Shown piece by piece: positions 9,507-18,903 of a DNA stretch of 64,000 nt. Every line of letters begins with the position of its first letter. Positions within the stretch are counted from its first letter, which is position 1. A program made the position numbers and the translations under genes. The stretch lies in assembly GCF_028290435.1 (NCBI RefSeq), contig NZ_JAQGJV010000042.1, positions 1 through 64,000 of the forward strand. The letters are read 5' to 3'. The notes under the pieces were generated by a model. That model was given only the letters and a program-made list of their open reading frames with translations, searched no databases and was not told the DNA's origin. The DNA is from Devosia sp. (GTDB lineage Bacteria; Pseudomonadota; Alphaproteobacteria; Rhizobiales; Devosiaceae).

Positions 9507-10634
9507 ATGAAATCCCGCGCCGCCGTCGCCTTTCAGGCTGGAAAACCGCTTGAAATCGTTGAAGTCGATCTGGATGGCCCCCGGGCCGGCGAGGTGCTGA
9601 TCGAAATCAAGGCGACGGGTATCTGCCATACGGACGATTTCACCCTGTCGGGCGCCGATCCGGAAGGTCTGTTCCCAGCCATTCTCGGCCATGAGGGTGC
9701 AGGGGTGGTCGTCGAGGTTGGCGCGGGCGTGACCAGCCTCAAGGTGGGCGACCACGTCATTCCGCTTTATACGCCGGAGTGCCGCGAGTGCTATTCTTGC
9801 CGCTCGGGCAAGACCAATTTGTGCACGGCGATCCGCTCGACTCAAGGGCAGGGGCTGATGCCCGATGGCACCTCGCGCTTCTCCTATAAGGGCCAGCCGC
9901 TGTTCCACTACATGGGTTGCTCGACCTTCTCCAACTACACGGTCTTACCCGAAATCGCCGTCGCCAAGATCGACGCCAAGGCGGCGTTCGAGAAGGTTTG
10001 CTATGTCGGTTGCGGTGTCACCACCGGCATCGGCGCAGTCATCAACACCGCCAAGGTCGAAATCGGCGCCACCGCCGTGGTGTTCGGTCTGGGCGGTATC
10101 GGCCTCAACGTCATCCAGGGCCTGCGCCTGGCCGGGGCGGACATGATCATTGGCGTCGATCTGAACAATTCCAAGAAGGAATGGGGGGAGCGCTTCGGCA
10201 TGACCCATTTCGTCAATCCGAAAGAGATCGAGGGCGATATCGTTCCCTATCTGGTCAACATGACCAAACGGCGCGGCGATACCATTGGTGGGGCGGATTA
10301 CACTTTCGATTGCACCGGCAACACCACGGTGATGCGCCAGGCGCTGGAAGCCAGCCATCGCGGCTGGGGTAAGTCTGTCGTCATCGGTGTTGCGGCCGCG
10401 GGGCAGGAGATTTCAACGCGTCCGTTCCAGTTGGTCACCGGCCGCACCTGGATGGGCACCGCCTTTGGCGGCGCCAAGGGCCGTACCGACGTGCCGAAAA
10501 TCGTCGACTGGTATCTGAACGGCAAGATCGAGATCGACCCGATGATCACCCACACGCTGCGCCTCGAGGACATCAACAAGGGGTTCGAATTGATGCGGTC
10601 GGGCGAGAGCATCCGTAGCGTCGTGGTGTTCTAA
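9507..10634 (+). CDS. frmA: S-(hydroxymethyl)glutathione dehydrogenase (class III alcohol dehydrogenase)
   Basis: Oxidises S-hydroxymethylglutathione, formed spontaneously from formaldehyde and glutathione, using NAD; the family also reduces S-nitrosoglutathione. The 375-aa length is standard. Catalytic zinc ligands lie in GICHTD and GHEGAG, structural zinc in [15 protein letters not shown], and the Rossmann motif is [17 protein letters not shown] 9507 follows GAGGAA at 9494-9499. An upstream in-frame ATG at 9468 would add 13 atypical residues. No S-formylglutathione hydrolase gene is adjacent. Confidence 0.95.
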   Translation: MKSRAAVAFQAGKPLEIVEVDLDGPRAGEVLIEIKATGICHTDDFTLSGADPEGLFPAILGHEGAGVVVEVGAGVTSLKVGDHVIPLYTPECRECYSCRSGKTNLCTAIRSTQGQGLMPDGTSRFSYKGQPLFHYMGCSTFSNYTVLPEIAVAKIDAKAAFEKVCYVGCGVTTGIGAVINTAKVEIGATAVVFGLGGIGLNVIQGLRLAGADMIIGVDLNNSKKEWGERFGMTHFVNPKEIEGDIVPYLVNMTKRRGDTIGGADYTFDCTGNTTVMRQALEASHRGWGKSVVIGVAAAGQEISTRPFQLVTGRTWMGTAFGGAKGRTDVPKIVDWYLNGKIEIDPMITHTLRLEDINKGFELMRSGESIRSVVVF

Positions 10635-10728
10635 TCCATCAGCGGAGCGTCGTTTCGGTACGCGAGCTTCAGCAAGAAGCCGCGTGGTCATTTCAGATTA
10701 GGGCAGTGTCTGAGGTTGCATTCTCTGC

Positions 10729-10761
10729 CGTCACGTGACATATATTTTACGACACGTGACG
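10729..10761. promoter_or_regulatory. Autoregulatory operator/promoter of the RES-Xre module
   Basis: CGTCACGTG (10729-10737) and CACGTGACG (10753-10761) form a perfect inverted repeat, each arm itself containing the palindrome CACGTG. The 15-base spacer holds an AT-rich stretch with a possible -10 box TATATT (10741-10746). The second arm touches the GGAGG ribosome binding site of the antitoxin gene. Xre-type antitoxins usually repress their own operon through such sites. Confidence 0.6.
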
Positions 10762-10771
10762 GAGGCGGCAA

Positions 10772-11266
10772 ATGACTCAAATTGCGATGACTGGTTTTGA
10801 AGAGGCGCAGACGTCCTTCGAGGCGGGCGACGTCAATCACGTCGCCGCGCTGCTGGGTGGGCGCCGGGTGCTTAAGCATACGTTGAGCGGTCCGCTGGAT
10901 GCCCATGAAATGCTGCTGGCCGGCCTGCCGGGGGAGGCGCTGACCTATCTGGAACGCAGCCTCAAATTTCTCGATGCGGCCGCCTTTGAAAAAGCTATCG
11001 GCATGAGCGTGCGCACCGTGCAGCGCCGCAAGGCGGATCCGAGCCAGGCGTTGAACACCGAGCAAAGCAACCGGACCTGGAAGTTCGCGGAAATCCTGGC
11101 CAAGGCCAGCGAGATTTTCGGGGGGCAGGGTCCGGCGGAACAATGGCTGGAGCGCCGGGCCATTGGCCTTGACGGCCGCCGCCCGATCGATCTGCTGGCC
11201 ACTCAAGCCGGCGTCGATCTGGTCGAGACGCTGCTGGGACGCATCGAATATGGCGTCTATACGTGA
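10772..11266 (+). CDS. Type II antitoxin, Xre/MbcA/ParS family
   Basis: 164-aa antitoxin expected to bind and neutralise the RES toxin encoded next. The N-terminal half carries the Xre-like helical DNA-binding region (residues about 60-95, including FEKAIGMSVRTVQRRK). The C-terminal half has the MbcA/ParS (DUF2384) toxin-binding pattern: RTWKFAEILAKASEIFGG, AEQWL and RRPIDLLATQAGVDLVETLL. Antitoxin-first order and the GTGA overlap with the toxin gene are typical of RES-Xre modules. Confidence 0.9.
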   Translation: MTQIAMTGFEEAQTSFEAGDVNHVAALLGGRRVLKHTLSGPLDAHEMLLAGLPGEALTYLERSLKFLDAAAFEKAIGMSVRTVQRRKADPSQALNTEQSNRTWKFAEILAKASEIFGGQGPAEQWLERRAIGLDGRRPIDLLATQAGVDLVETLLGRIEYGVYT

Positions 11267-11775
11267 CGCCATTGCCCGCCGCGCTAGGCGGCACCGAACT
11301 TGTCGCCTGGCGCCTTGACGACGCCCGCTTCGCTGGTACCTGGGACAGCGGGGAGGGGGCGTACCGTTTTGGTGGACGCTGGAGTAGTCGGGGTGTGCGT
11401 GCGGTCTATTGCTCCATCGATCCAGCAACGACAATTCTGGAAGTCGCGGTCCACAAGGGCTTCGATATTCTGGATACAGTCGCGCATGTGCTGACATCGT
11501 TGACGATCACCGACCCATCCCGGGTTCATGTGGTCGATCCTACCGCCATCCCCAATCCGAACTGGCTCCATCCCGGCAATCCCAGCGCAGGCCAGCAGGC
11601 TTATGGCGACGCCTTGCTGGCGCAGCACAAATTTGTTCTGTTGCCGAGCGCGGTCTCGATTCATAGTTGGAATCTGATTTTTGTTGCCTCGGCTGCTGCT
11701 GGGGCCTTCAGCCTGCGGTCGCAGGAGCGCTTCGCGCTCGATACGCGGCTGCATCCTCCGATCAAAGCAGTCTAG
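11263..11775 (+). CDS. RES-domain toxin
   Basis: 170-aa RES family protein. Characterised members of this family deplete NAD or ADP-ribosylate a target. The conserved Arg/Glu/Ser features are visible: YRFGGRWSSRG near residues 34-44, AVYCSIDPATTILEV near 47-61 and PSAVSIHSWNL near 127-137. The GTG start at 11263 overlaps the antitoxin stop, a translational coupling that keeps antitoxin in excess. Which chemistry this toxin uses cannot be read from the sequence. Confidence 0.88.
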   Translation: MTPLPAALGGTELVAWRLDDARFAGTWDSGEGAYRFGGRWSSRGVRAVYCSIDPATTILEVAVHKGFDILDTVAHVLTSLTITDPSRVHVVDPTAIPNPNWLHPGNPSAGQQAYGDALLAQHKFVLLPSAVSIHSWNLIFVASAAAGAFSLRSQERFALDTRLHPPIKAV

Positions 11776-11794
11776 CCCGATACAGCACCAGCCC

Positions 11795-12274
11795 ATGTCA
11801 ACTCCTCAAATTTACGTCGACGCCGATGCCTGCCCCGTCAAAGACGAAGCCCTACGCGTCGCCGAGCGGCATGGGCTGGTGCTGACTTTTGTCAGCAATG
11901 GCGGCATCAGGCCGTCGCGCGATCCGATGGTTCGCGTCGTCGTAGTGCCGCAGGGCGCCGACGCTGCAGATGACTGGATTGTCGAGCAGGCGCAGCCCAA
12001 CGATATTGTACTGACCGCGGACATTCCCTTGGCCGGGCGAGCGCTGGCGCGTGGCTCGCACGTGCTCGGCTTCACCGGCAAGCCCTTTACGCAGGCGTCG
12101 ATCGGCATGGCGCTGGCGATGCGCGAACTCAACCAGCACCTGCGCGAAACCGGTGAAAGTAAGGGTTACAATGCCAGCTTCCGGCCGGCCGATCGTTCGG
12201 CCTTTCTCAGCGCGCTGGACACGTTGGTGGTGAAGGCAAAAGTCGCCGCTCGCTCGGAACCGTCCGGCCGCTGA
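11795..12274 (+). CDS. YaiI/YqxD family protein (UPF0178, DUF188)
   Basis: 159 aa with the family signature YVDADACPVKDEALRVAERH, then VVPQGADAADDWIV, DIVLTADIPLAGRAL and the C-terminal FRPADRSAFLSALDTLV. The acidic residues (D-A-D, D-D-W, T-A-D-I-P) resemble the metal site of PIN-like nucleases, but activity is not established for the family. ATG 11795 begins 20 bases after the RES toxin stop; the longer reading frame upstream runs inside the toxin gene and is not used. Confidence 0.9.
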   Translation: MSTPQIYVDADACPVKDEALRVAERHGLVLTFVSNGGIRPSRDPMVRVVVVPQGADAADDWIVEQAQPNDIVLTADIPLAGRALARGSHVLGFTGKPFTQASIGMALAMRELNQHLRETGESKGYNASFRPADRSAFLSALDTLVVKAKVAARSEPSGR

Positions 12275-12333
12275 CGCAAAATTAACCATAATCGCAAAAA
12301 CTGGCTCTGTGGTGATGGTGCAGAGTTCAGGTC

Positions 12334-13206
12334 GTGTTGCTTTCGCGTTTTGTCATTGTCGCCGCCTTTGCGAGTATGCTGCTTGGCGGATGCGCCAAGC
12401 CACCGAGCTCGCGCCTGGAATTTGCGGCCTCAGTGCCGGCAATAACAGGCAGCGTTCCCCAAGTATCGCCGGCAAGCTACCCGCAATCCATGCCTGACCG
12501 GCTGTTTTCGCGCGGCCCGCTGAGTGGCCGCACGCTGACGGTGGCATCATCCGCCGACATCGTCCTGCATCCCGGCGAGGTCATCCTGACCTTCGATGAT
12601 GGTCCGCGCGCTGGTCGCACCGACGCAATTCTTGACATTCTCGACCGCTATGACTTCAAGGCCAGCTTCCTGATGCTGGGCCGCGCCGCCGATGCACATC
12701 CCGAACTGGTGCGGGCAGTTGCGGCGCATGGCCATACTATCGGCAGCCATAGCTACGATCATGCCGATCTGTCGAAGCTGACCAGCCAGGCAGCGCTTGA
12801 TGACGTCGTCCGGGGCGAACGAGCGATATCGCGGGCGCTAGCGGGCAGTGGCGCGACTTTATCGCCGTTTTTCCGATTTCCGTACTTGGCGCAGACCGGG
12901 TTCCTGCGCACTAATATGGCGCAGAACGACATGGTGATGCTCGACGTTAATATCGACAGCAAGGACTATTACTCCGAGACGCCCGACCAGGTCATTGCCC
13001 GCACCCTGCAGCGGCTGGAGGTGCGCGGCAGCGGCATCATCCTGTTCCATGACATCCACGCGCGCACCGTCGCCCTCTTGCCGGATTTCCTGACGCAATT
13101 GGGTGAGCGGGGCTACTCGGTGGTCCGGCTCGTGCCGCGCGATCCAGGCGTCTTCGGCCGCGACGTCATCACCGCCGAGGCGCCGGTTCCGGCGTGCTGC
13201 GACTGA
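12334..13206 (+). CDS. Polysaccharide deacetylase family lipoprotein (NodB homology domain)
   Basis: 290 aa. The N-terminal lipobox LLGGC near residue 20 marks a lipid-anchored envelope protein. The NodB domain shows motif 1 TFDDGPRAGRTDAIL (catalytic Asp and metal Asp), motif 2 HSYDHADLS (metal His pair), FFRFPY and the C-terminal ILFHDIHARTV. It probably removes N- or O-acetyl groups from a cell-wall or surface polysaccharide; the substrate is unknown. GTG 12334 is the only start that preserves the signal sequence, and it has no strong ribosome binding site. Confidence 0.85.
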   Translation: MLLSRFVIVAAFASMLLGGCAKPPSSRLEFAASVPAITGSVPQVSPASYPQSMPDRLFSRGPLSGRTLTVASSADIVLHPGEVILTFDDGPRAGRTDAILDILDRYDFKASFLMLGRAADAHPELVRAVAAHGHTIGSHSYDHADLSKLTSQAALDDVVRGERAISRALAGSGATLSPFFRFPYLAQTGFLRTNMAQNDMVMLDVNIDSKDYYSETPDQVIARTLQRLEVRGSGIILFHDIHARTVALLPDFLTQLGERGYSVVRLVPRDPGVFGRDVITAEAPVPACCD

Positions 13207-13703
13207 ATCGGAATTTCGAGACCGCCGGTGAGACATTTGAGTTTTGCTGACTCAAGCGAATGCAAGTCTGGTTTCCCGATACGAGTCGGGTTGCAGTCAC
13301 GGCTGTGGTCCTTGGTGCTAAGTACTTTTTCTGTCTGACAACGAAACTGGCACTTCACCTTTCCAGGGGTCTGGCTGAGCCCTACTATAGTTGGCATCAA
13401 CAAATATAACTTGTCCGGGATAGCCAATTCCCACATCGCCCCGGCCGTTGGCGCGACAATCCGGCCATTCCGCAATCAGCTCCATGTCGGTCGTTTGCAC
13501 CGACCTCCTAGCGCCCTAAAAGCGGACATCATCAGAACTGGCCTCTGTCGCAAGGCTAGAGGCTGCAGTGCCAAAATCACACCTCAAAACCTCTCACGGC
13601 CACACCGTTGCGAAATTAGAACTTGCCAAAACCATCTTAGTTGATAACGTTTCAACTTACTTGATGAAACGGCGAAACAGCCGCGTCAGGAGGAGGAGAA
13701 ATC
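13207..13703. other. 497-base gene-free stretch upstream of the GH95/GHL6 operon
   Basis: No frame here looks like a known protein; the short open frames on both strands have no recognisable motifs. The right end holds the probable control region of the downstream operon: the LacI-type half-site at 13641-13655 and an inverted repeat GTTTCA/TGAAAC (13649-13654 and 13665-13670). A very strong ribosome binding site AGGAGGAGG lies just before the binding-protein start at 13704. Confidence 0.5.
13641..13655. promoter_or_regulatory. Candidate LacI-family operator
   Basis: TTGATAACGTTTCAA contains a perfect LacI-family half-site CGTTTCAA and a left half TTGA-T-AACG that differs from TTGAAACG by one inserted base. 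It lies 49 bases before the first gene of an operon that encodes its own LacI regulator. An overlapping GTTTCA/TGAAAC repeat extends to 13670. Confidence 0.4.
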
Positions 13704-14987
13704 ATGTTCAACCGCACTATGCGGCGCCGTACCGTCTTGGCCGGCGCCATGTTCGCAGCCCTCGCCAGTGCCAGTCCTATGGTTCTGGCGCAGGGTTTGA
13801 GTGGCGAACTCGTTATCCTGCAGTGGCAGACCGGTACCGATGGCCAGATGTGGAAAGAGGTCGAAGCCAAGTTCACGGAACTCAACCCGGGCGTGACCAT
13901 CCGCGAGTTCCCGCCGGCAGGAACTCAAGGCGATGCCCGCGGCGGTATCCGCACTGCAGTTCTAGGCGGCGAGGTCGTCGATATCATCATCAACACCTGG
14001 CCGGCGTTCCGCGCCGAACTGGTCAATTCGGGCATCCTGCGTCCGGTCGATGATCAGTGGAAGAGCTTCGGCTGGGACAGCAAGCTGAGCCAGGCCTGGC
14101 GTGATCTGGGCAGTATCGATGGCACCACCTATGGCGTGACCTACACCTATGGCGACCGTTCGGCCATCTGGTACAAGACATCCCAGCTCGAAAAGGCCGG
14201 TATCACCCCGCCCGCCACTTGGGACGAATTCCTCGCCAGTTTCGACAAACTCAAGGCCGCCGGCTATCCCGCTCCGGTGGTGATTCCGGCCAAGTACTGG
14301 GCGCATACCGAGTGGTTCGAGACGCTGCTGTTGCGCACGGCAGGCGTCGACTTCGCCGCCGAGCTGGCCGCTCACAAGGTTCCCTGGACTGACCCCAAGG
14401 TCAAGGTGGCGCTGATGAAGTACGCTGAAATGCTGAAGGCAGGGTGCTGTGCCGAGCCGGCCACGATGCTCGCCATCGAACAGCCTTATCCCACGCTCTA
14501 TACGTCAGAGGACTCGAGCTATCTGCTGTTCGGCATGTGGACCAATTCGGCGCTTAAGAACGATCTCGGGCTCAAGGAAGGGGTCGATTACTCGATCTTC
14601 CAGTTCCCCAGCCTGGGCGCGGGCTTTGACGACACGGCAAGCGTCGACGCCAAGGAGCTGAACCTCACCACCAATGGCGCCAATCCGGCGGCAGCCGATG
14701 CCTTCGCCGACTTCATCATCGGGGCGGACGCGGCCAACATCATGGCCAAGTATGGCTATGCCTCGCCAAGCACGGCGGCGGATAATTCGCTGCTGGGTTC
14801 GGTGCAGCAGATCGCGACCGCTGCCGTGGCCAAGGCCAAGGTGCAGTTCGTGCTGGGCGATCTTTTGCCTGGCGATCTGGTCGACGAATATCGGGTACAG
14901 TTGCAGAAGTTCCTGCAGGACCCGAGTGAGGCCACTGTCGACACGGTTCTCGCCGCGATCGAGGCCAAGGCGGCGACGGCTTACTGA
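13704..14987 (+). CDS. CUT1 sugar ABC transporter substrate-binding protein
   Basis: 427-aa extracellular solute-binding protein, family 1 (UgpB/MalE-like fold). The leader MRRRTVLAGAMFAALASASPMVLAQ combines an arginine-rich start (RRRTVL, Tat-like) with a hydrophobic core and an AQ cleavage region, so Tat export is possible. The mature protein shows QWQTGTDGQMWKEVEAKFTELNPGV and TYTYGDRSAIWYKTSQLEKAGI. First gene of the fucoside-type operon. Its stop overlaps the next start (TGATG), unlike the other importers in this window, which have a stem-loop here. The ligand is probably a fucose-containing oligosaccharide, by context only. Confidence 0.88.
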   Translation: MFNRTMRRRTVLAGAMFAALASASPMVLAQGLSGELVILQWQTGTDGQMWKEVEAKFTELNPGVTIREFPPAGTQGDARGGIRTAVLGGEVVDIIINTWPAFRAELVNSGILRPVDDQWKSFGWDSKLSQAWRDLGSIDGTTYGVTYTYGDRSAIWYKTSQLEKAGITPPATWDEFLASFDKLKAAGYPAPVVIPAKYWAHTEWFETLLLRTAGVDFAAELAAHKVPWTDPKVKVALMKYAEMLKAGCCAEPATMLAIEQPYPTLYTSEDSSYLLFGMWTNSALKNDLGLKEGVDYSIFQFPSLGAGFDDTASVDAKELNLTTNGANPAAADAFADFIIGADAANIMAKYGYASPSTAADNSLLGSVQQIATAAVAKAKVQFVLGDLLPGDLVDEYRVQLQKFLQDPSEATVDTVLAAIEAKAATAY

Positions 14988-15949
14988 TGGCCAATTCTGT
15001 CGCAGAACAGGCGGCAGGCCCAGGGGAGGTTTCCTCCTCCAAGGGTGGCGCGCGGCTTCGGCTGCCCGTCACCCGCGGCTGGCGCCTCACGGACGCGCCG
15101 GCGGCCTGGTTGCTCATCACCCCCGTTATCGTGCTGTTCGGGATTTCGGTCGTCTATCCGTTGTTCGACACGATCCGGATTTCATTTTTCGATATCAAGG
15201 GCCTGGCCCCAGCCAAGTGGGTGGGACTGGGCAATTACGTCACGCTGTTTGGCGATGCGACCTTTCGCAATACGCTGCTGACCACGCTGATCTTTACGGT
15301 GGGCACCACCGTGATCTCGGTGAGCCTGGGCTGGGCACTCGCCATGCTCTGCGCTTTTGCGCCGGCGCAGACCACGCCGTTCCGCGGCATGATGTTCGTG
15401 ACCTTCGGCATATCCGAAGCAGTCTCGGGCTACATGTGGCTCAATATCCTGCGGCCCGACAAGGCTGGCCTGCTCAATGCGGTCATCGGTATCTTCGTGC
15501 CCGGCTATGCTCATTCCTGGCTCGGCGACCCCAATACCGCGCTCTGGGCGCTGATCTTCGTCGCCTCCTGGAGCGGCGTCGGCCTGCCATTGATGCTGTG
15601 CTTTGCGGCCGTGCAGTCCATTCCCCGGACCGTGCTTGAAGCCGCCTATATGGATGGCGCCAAGCCGTTTTCGATCATGCGGCACATCATGATGCCGCTG
15701 TCGCTGCCGGGCGTGCGCGTCGCGGTCTTCATCAACCTGCTGGGCGCCTTGCGCGCCTTCGACATCATCTATGTGATGACCGGCGGCGGACCCGTACGCG
15801 CCACCGAAACGGTGGGCTATTTCATGTACCGGGAGTCCATGACCCAGTTCAAACTCGGCTATGGCGCGGCCGCCACCGTGGTGCTGCTGGTGGCAGTCCT
15901 CGTCATCTCCATACCCGCCATTATCCAGCGTACGGCAGGTGCCAAATGA
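14987..15949 (+). CDS. CUT1 sugar ABC transporter permease, MalF/UgpA type
   Basis: 320-aa inner-membrane permease with six predicted hydrophobic segments after a cytoplasmic N-terminus of about 35 residues. The family EAA loop appears as EAAYMDGAKPFSIMRHIMMPLSLPG. It pairs with the following MalG-type permease, whose start overlaps this stop by 4 bases. Confidence 0.9.
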   Translation: MANSVAEQAAGPGEVSSSKGGARLRLPVTRGWRLTDAPAAWLLITPVIVLFGISVVYPLFDTIRISFFDIKGLAPAKWVGLGNYVTLFGDATFRNTLLTTLIFTVGTTVISVSLGWALAMLCAFAPAQTTPFRGMMFVTFGISEAVSGYMWLNILRPDKAGLLNAVIGIFVPGYAHSWLGDPNTALWALIFVASWSGVGLPLMLCFAAVQSIPRTVLEAAYMDGAKPFSIMRHIMMPLSLPGVRVAVFINLLGALRAFDIIYVMTGGGPVRATETVGYFMYRESMTQFKLGYGAAATVVLLVAVLVISIPAIIQRTAGAK

Positions 15950-16767
15950 TCGGGCGCATTCCCTGGTGGACGGTCGTCGTCGTGGGCGTCATCGCCACGA
16001 TTTGGGTCATCCCGGTGCTGGGCATCGTGATTACCTCCATCCGCCCACCCAGCGAAGTGGCGCTCGGATGGTGGCGGATCGACAATGTGAGCTTCACGCT
16101 GAGCGCGTGGATTCGCGTCTGGTCGGAATATCCGCTGGCGCAGGCGTTCTGGTTCACCGGCATGCTGGCGGCAATAGCGACGCTGGGCACCATGTTGTTT
16201 GCGCCCGTCGCGGCCTATGCGTTCCACTTCCTCAAGTTCCGGTTCCGCCGGGTCCTGCTGATCATCATCATCAACGCCTTCGTGCTGCCGCAGCAGGTCG
16301 TGGTGATCCCGCTGTTCATCCTGTGGCGCGATCTCAAGCTCATCGACAACATCGCGGCGGTGCTCATTCCGTACATTGGCCTCAGCTTTGCGTGGTCGAT
16401 CTTCCTTGTGAAGAACTTCCTCGAGGACTTTCCCAAGGAGCTGATCGAGGCGGCAAAAATCGATGGTTGCGGGCCGATTTCCACCCTGCGCCATGTCGTG
16501 CTGCCCAATGCCACGAGCCCGATCTACGCGGTGGGCGTACTGCAGTTCCTGTGGACCTGGAACGCCCTGCTGCTGCCCATGCTCTACCTGCGCAGCATGC
16601 AGCCGCTGCCGGTGCTGCTGACCAAGGTGGCGGGCACTTATGAGAGCAACTGGGACCTGCGCTCGGTTGCGGCCATCGTCACCACTATCGTGCCGCTCAT
16701 CGTCTTCGTCGTCTTTCAACGTCAATTTGCTGCCGGGTCACAGACCCGCACAGGGGCCAAAGAGTGA
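15946..16767 (+). CDS. CUT1 sugar ABC transporter permease, MalG/UgpE type
   Basis: 273-aa inner-membrane permease. The EAA loop reads EAAKIDGCGPISTLRHVVLPNATSP; the N-terminal segment and periplasmic loop (SIRPPSEVALGWWRIDN) are typical of MalG-type subunits. Its start overlaps the preceding permease (ATGA) and its stop overlaps the next gene (GTGA), so the transporter and the hydrolase are translationally coupled. Confidence 0.9.
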   Translation: MIGRIPWWTVVVVGVIATIWVIPVLGIVITSIRPPSEVALGWWRIDNVSFTLSAWIRVWSEYPLAQAFWFTGMLAAIATLGTMLFAPVAAYAFHFLKFRFRRVLLIIIINAFVLPQQVVVIPLFILWRDLKLIDNIAAVLIPYIGLSFAWSIFLVKNFLEDFPKELIEAAKIDGCGPISTLRHVVLPNATSPIYAVGVLQFLWTWNALLLPMLYLRSMQPLPVLLTKVAGTYESNWDLRSVAAIVTTIVPLIVFVVFQRQFAAGSQTRTGAKE

Positions 16768-18791
16768 CTAAAATCCGTACCAACAAACCGATGCGTTACC
16801 GCCAGATCCATCTCGACTTCCATACCTCGGAACATATTCCCGCGATTGGTGCCGATTTCGATGCCACCGACTTCGTCGCGACCTTCAAGAAGGCGCATGT
16901 GGATTCGGTGACCATTTTCGCCAAATGCCATCATGGCTGGGCGTATTACCCCACCGAAGTGGGCGCGCCGCATCCCAATCTGGCGCGACCGGACCTGTTG
17001 GGTGAGATGGTCGATGCGCTCAACGCGGCCGATATCGAATGCCCGATCTACATCACCGTGCAGTGGGACGAGCGCAATGCGCGCCTGCATCCCGAATGGC
17101 GCGCCCGCTCGGCTACGGACAACCGGTTCGATCCCAGCCAGCTCAAGGCGGGGTGGCATACGCTGTGCCTCAACCACAAAGCCTATCGGGACGAGTTGCT
17201 CGCCATGGCGCGCGAAGTCGCCAGCCGCTACGCCACGCCGGGCATTTTCTTCGATATCGTTTTGACGCCAGACTGCGTCTGTCAGGAATGCCTCGGCACC
17301 ATGGCGGCGCAGGGGCTGGACCCCGAGAATGCAGCCGATCGGCTGACCAAGGACGAATGGGTCAACGAGGTGTTCCGCACCGAAATGAGCGCGGCGCTGA
17401 ACGCTGAGTTCCCGGGCCTCCGCATCTTCTACAATTGCGGCCATATCCATAAGCAAGGCCCCGAGCGCTTCGCGCCCTATAGCCATCTCGAACTCGAAAG
17501 CCTGCCAACCGGCGGCTGGGGCTATAACCACTTCCCGGCCAGCGCGCGTTATGCCGCCACCCTTGGCCTCGACTTTGTCGCTCATACCGGCAAATTCCAC
17601 ACCTCTTGGGGTGAGTTCGGCGGCTTCAAGCATCCCGACGCGCTCGAATTCGAAGCCGCGCAAATGGTGGCTTTGGGCTCGAGATGCCTCGTGGGCGATC
17701 AATTGCATCCCAATGGGGCGATCAATCCGGACACGTACGCCTCCATCGGCCCGGCCTATGCAAGGGTGGAAAAGCTCGAACCCTATCTTGAAGGGGCGAG
17801 GCAAGTTTCCGAGGTCGCGATTCTGTCGGCGGAATATTTCCACCATGCTGGCGACCGCAACAATAATGCCGACGACGGCGCGGCGCAGATGCTGCAGGAA
17901 CTGCAGCAGCCGTTCGACGTGATCGATCCAAGCGCCGATTTCTCGCGCTATCGCGTCATCATCCTGCCCGACGAAGTGCCGGTCGAGGATGACCTGGCGC
18001 AGCGGTTCAAAGATTACCTCGCAGGGGGCGGCAAGCTCCTGATGAGCGGCATATCGGCTTTGCAGGACGATGGACACTTCGCTGTTCCGTCGGGTATCCG
18101 CAATACCGGGCAGGTCGAATTCGAGCCGTCCTACCTGCGGGCCAGCAGGGATCTGGACCCATCCATGACCCAATCGCCTTTCGTGGTCTACGGGCGGGCG
18201 CAGGCCATCGTGGCCGAGGGCGCAACCGTTCTGGCCGAGGTCGTGCCGCCCTATTTCAATCGCACCTACCAGCATTTTTCCTCCCATGCCCACGCCCCCG
18301 ACGACACCAGTGCAGCGCCGCTCGGCGCCGGGGTGACCATCCATAACGGGGTGGCGTATGTGGCCTATCCGATCTTTTCGATCTACCGGGCCATGGGCCA
18401 GCCGCTCTATCGCTACGTGGTGCGTGGCCTGCTCGACAGACTGCTGCCCGATCCGGCCCTCGTCACCGATCTGCCGAGTTCGGGTCGTGCCTCGCTTACC
18501 CATCAGGACGAGCGCGGTCGGCATGTGTTGCATCTGCTCTATGGCGCGCCGCAGGTGCGCGGCAATGCGGTGCCCGCCGGCAATGGCACTCGCGTCATGG
18601 AGATGATCGAGGATATTCCGGCCATCGGCCCGGTCAGCGCCAGGGTTCGGCTGCCCAATCCGCCCCAGCGCGCCTATGAGGCAATATCGGGCGAGCCGGT
18701 CGTCATTACCGATCTGGGGGATGGCCAATATGGCGTTACGCTGGACCGGCTGCGCATTCATGCCGCGGTCGTGTTCGAAGATCGTGCCTAG
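16764..18791 (+). CDS. GHL6/GH151-like glycoside hydrolase with beta-galactosidase-type trimerisation domain
   Basis: 675 aa, no signal peptide, so it acts in the cytoplasm on imported sugar. The first about 330 residues resemble the hypothetical glycosyl hydrolase 6 (GHL6) barrel: HVDSVTIFAKCHHGWAYYPT, ITVQWDERNARLHPEW and GIFFDIVLTPDCVCQECLG, where the Asp of FFDI is a candidate catalytic residue. The middle part (DDGAAQMLQELQQPFDVID, LPDEVPVEDDLAQRFKDYL) resembles the trimerisation domain of GH42-type enzymes. GHL6 proteins include the GH151 alpha-L-fucosidases, and a GH95 fucosidase ends this operon, so fucosidase activity is the best guess. GTG 16764 is set by coupling with the permease stop. 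Confidence 0.75.
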   Translation: MTKIRTNKPMRYRQIHLDFHTSEHIPAIGADFDATDFVATFKKAHVDSVTIFAKCHHGWAYYPTEVGAPHPNLARPDLLGEMVDALNAADIECPIYITVQWDERNARLHPEWRARSATDNRFDPSQLKAGWHTLCLNHKAYRDELLAMAREVASRYATPGIFFDIVLTPDCVCQECLGTMAAQGLDPENAADRLTKDEWVNEVFRTEMSAALNAEFPGLRIFYNCGHIHKQGPERFAPYSHLELESLPTGGWGYNHFPASARYAATLGLDFVAHTGKFHTSWGEFGGFKHPDALEFEAAQMVALGSRCLVGDQLHPNGAINPDTYASIGPAYARVEKLEPYLEGARQVSEVAILSAEYFHHAGDRNNNADDGAAQMLQELQQPFDVIDPSADFSRYRVIILPDEVPVEDDLAQRFKDYLAGGGKLLMSGISALQDDGHFAVPSGIRNTGQVEFEPSYLRASRDLDPSMTQSPFVVYGRAQAIVAEGATVLAEVVPPYFNRTYQHFSSHAHAPDDTSAAPLGAGVTIHNGVAYVAYPIFSIYRAMGQPLYRYVVRGLLDRLLPDPALVTDLPSSGRASLTHQDERGRHVLHLLYGAPQVRGNAVPAGNGTRVMEMIEDIPAIGPVSARVRLPNPPQRAYEAISGEPVVITDLGDGQYGVTLDRLRIHAAVVFEDRA

Positions 18792-18813
18792 AACCGGCTT
18801 GGCTTGGCCGGTT
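18792..18813 (+). promoter_or_regulatory. Stem-loop between the GHL6 gene and the LacI gene
   Basis: AACCGGC (18792-18798) and GCCGGTT (18807-18813) form a perfect 7-bp stem directly after the hydrolase stop. There is no T-run. It may protect upstream mRNA or partly separate regulator expression from the operon. Confidence 0.4.
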
Positions 18814-18903
18814 GCGGTAGCACCGGCAGCAAACGCGGACTATGCAAACAGAAGGCGTCTGGCCGAAAGGGGCCGGGCGCGTTCACGCAGGATTAGCAGA
18901 CGG

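Noticed and set aside
13275..13290. CCCGA/TCGGG hairpin in the 13.2-13.7 kb gap
   Set aside because: A 5-bp stem with no conserved surroundings; no riboswitch or small-RNA signature could be supported.
13411..13644. A 77-codon plus-strand open frame upstream of the binding-protein gene
   Set aside because: No similarity or motif recognised, no credible ribosome binding site, and it runs to the edge of the probable operator.
16722..18761. A 679-codon open frame on the minus strand
   Set aside because: It lies wholly opposite the GHL6 hydrolase gene, which has recognisable motifs, codon structure and coupling to its neighbours. The antisense translation has no family features and is a product of high GC.
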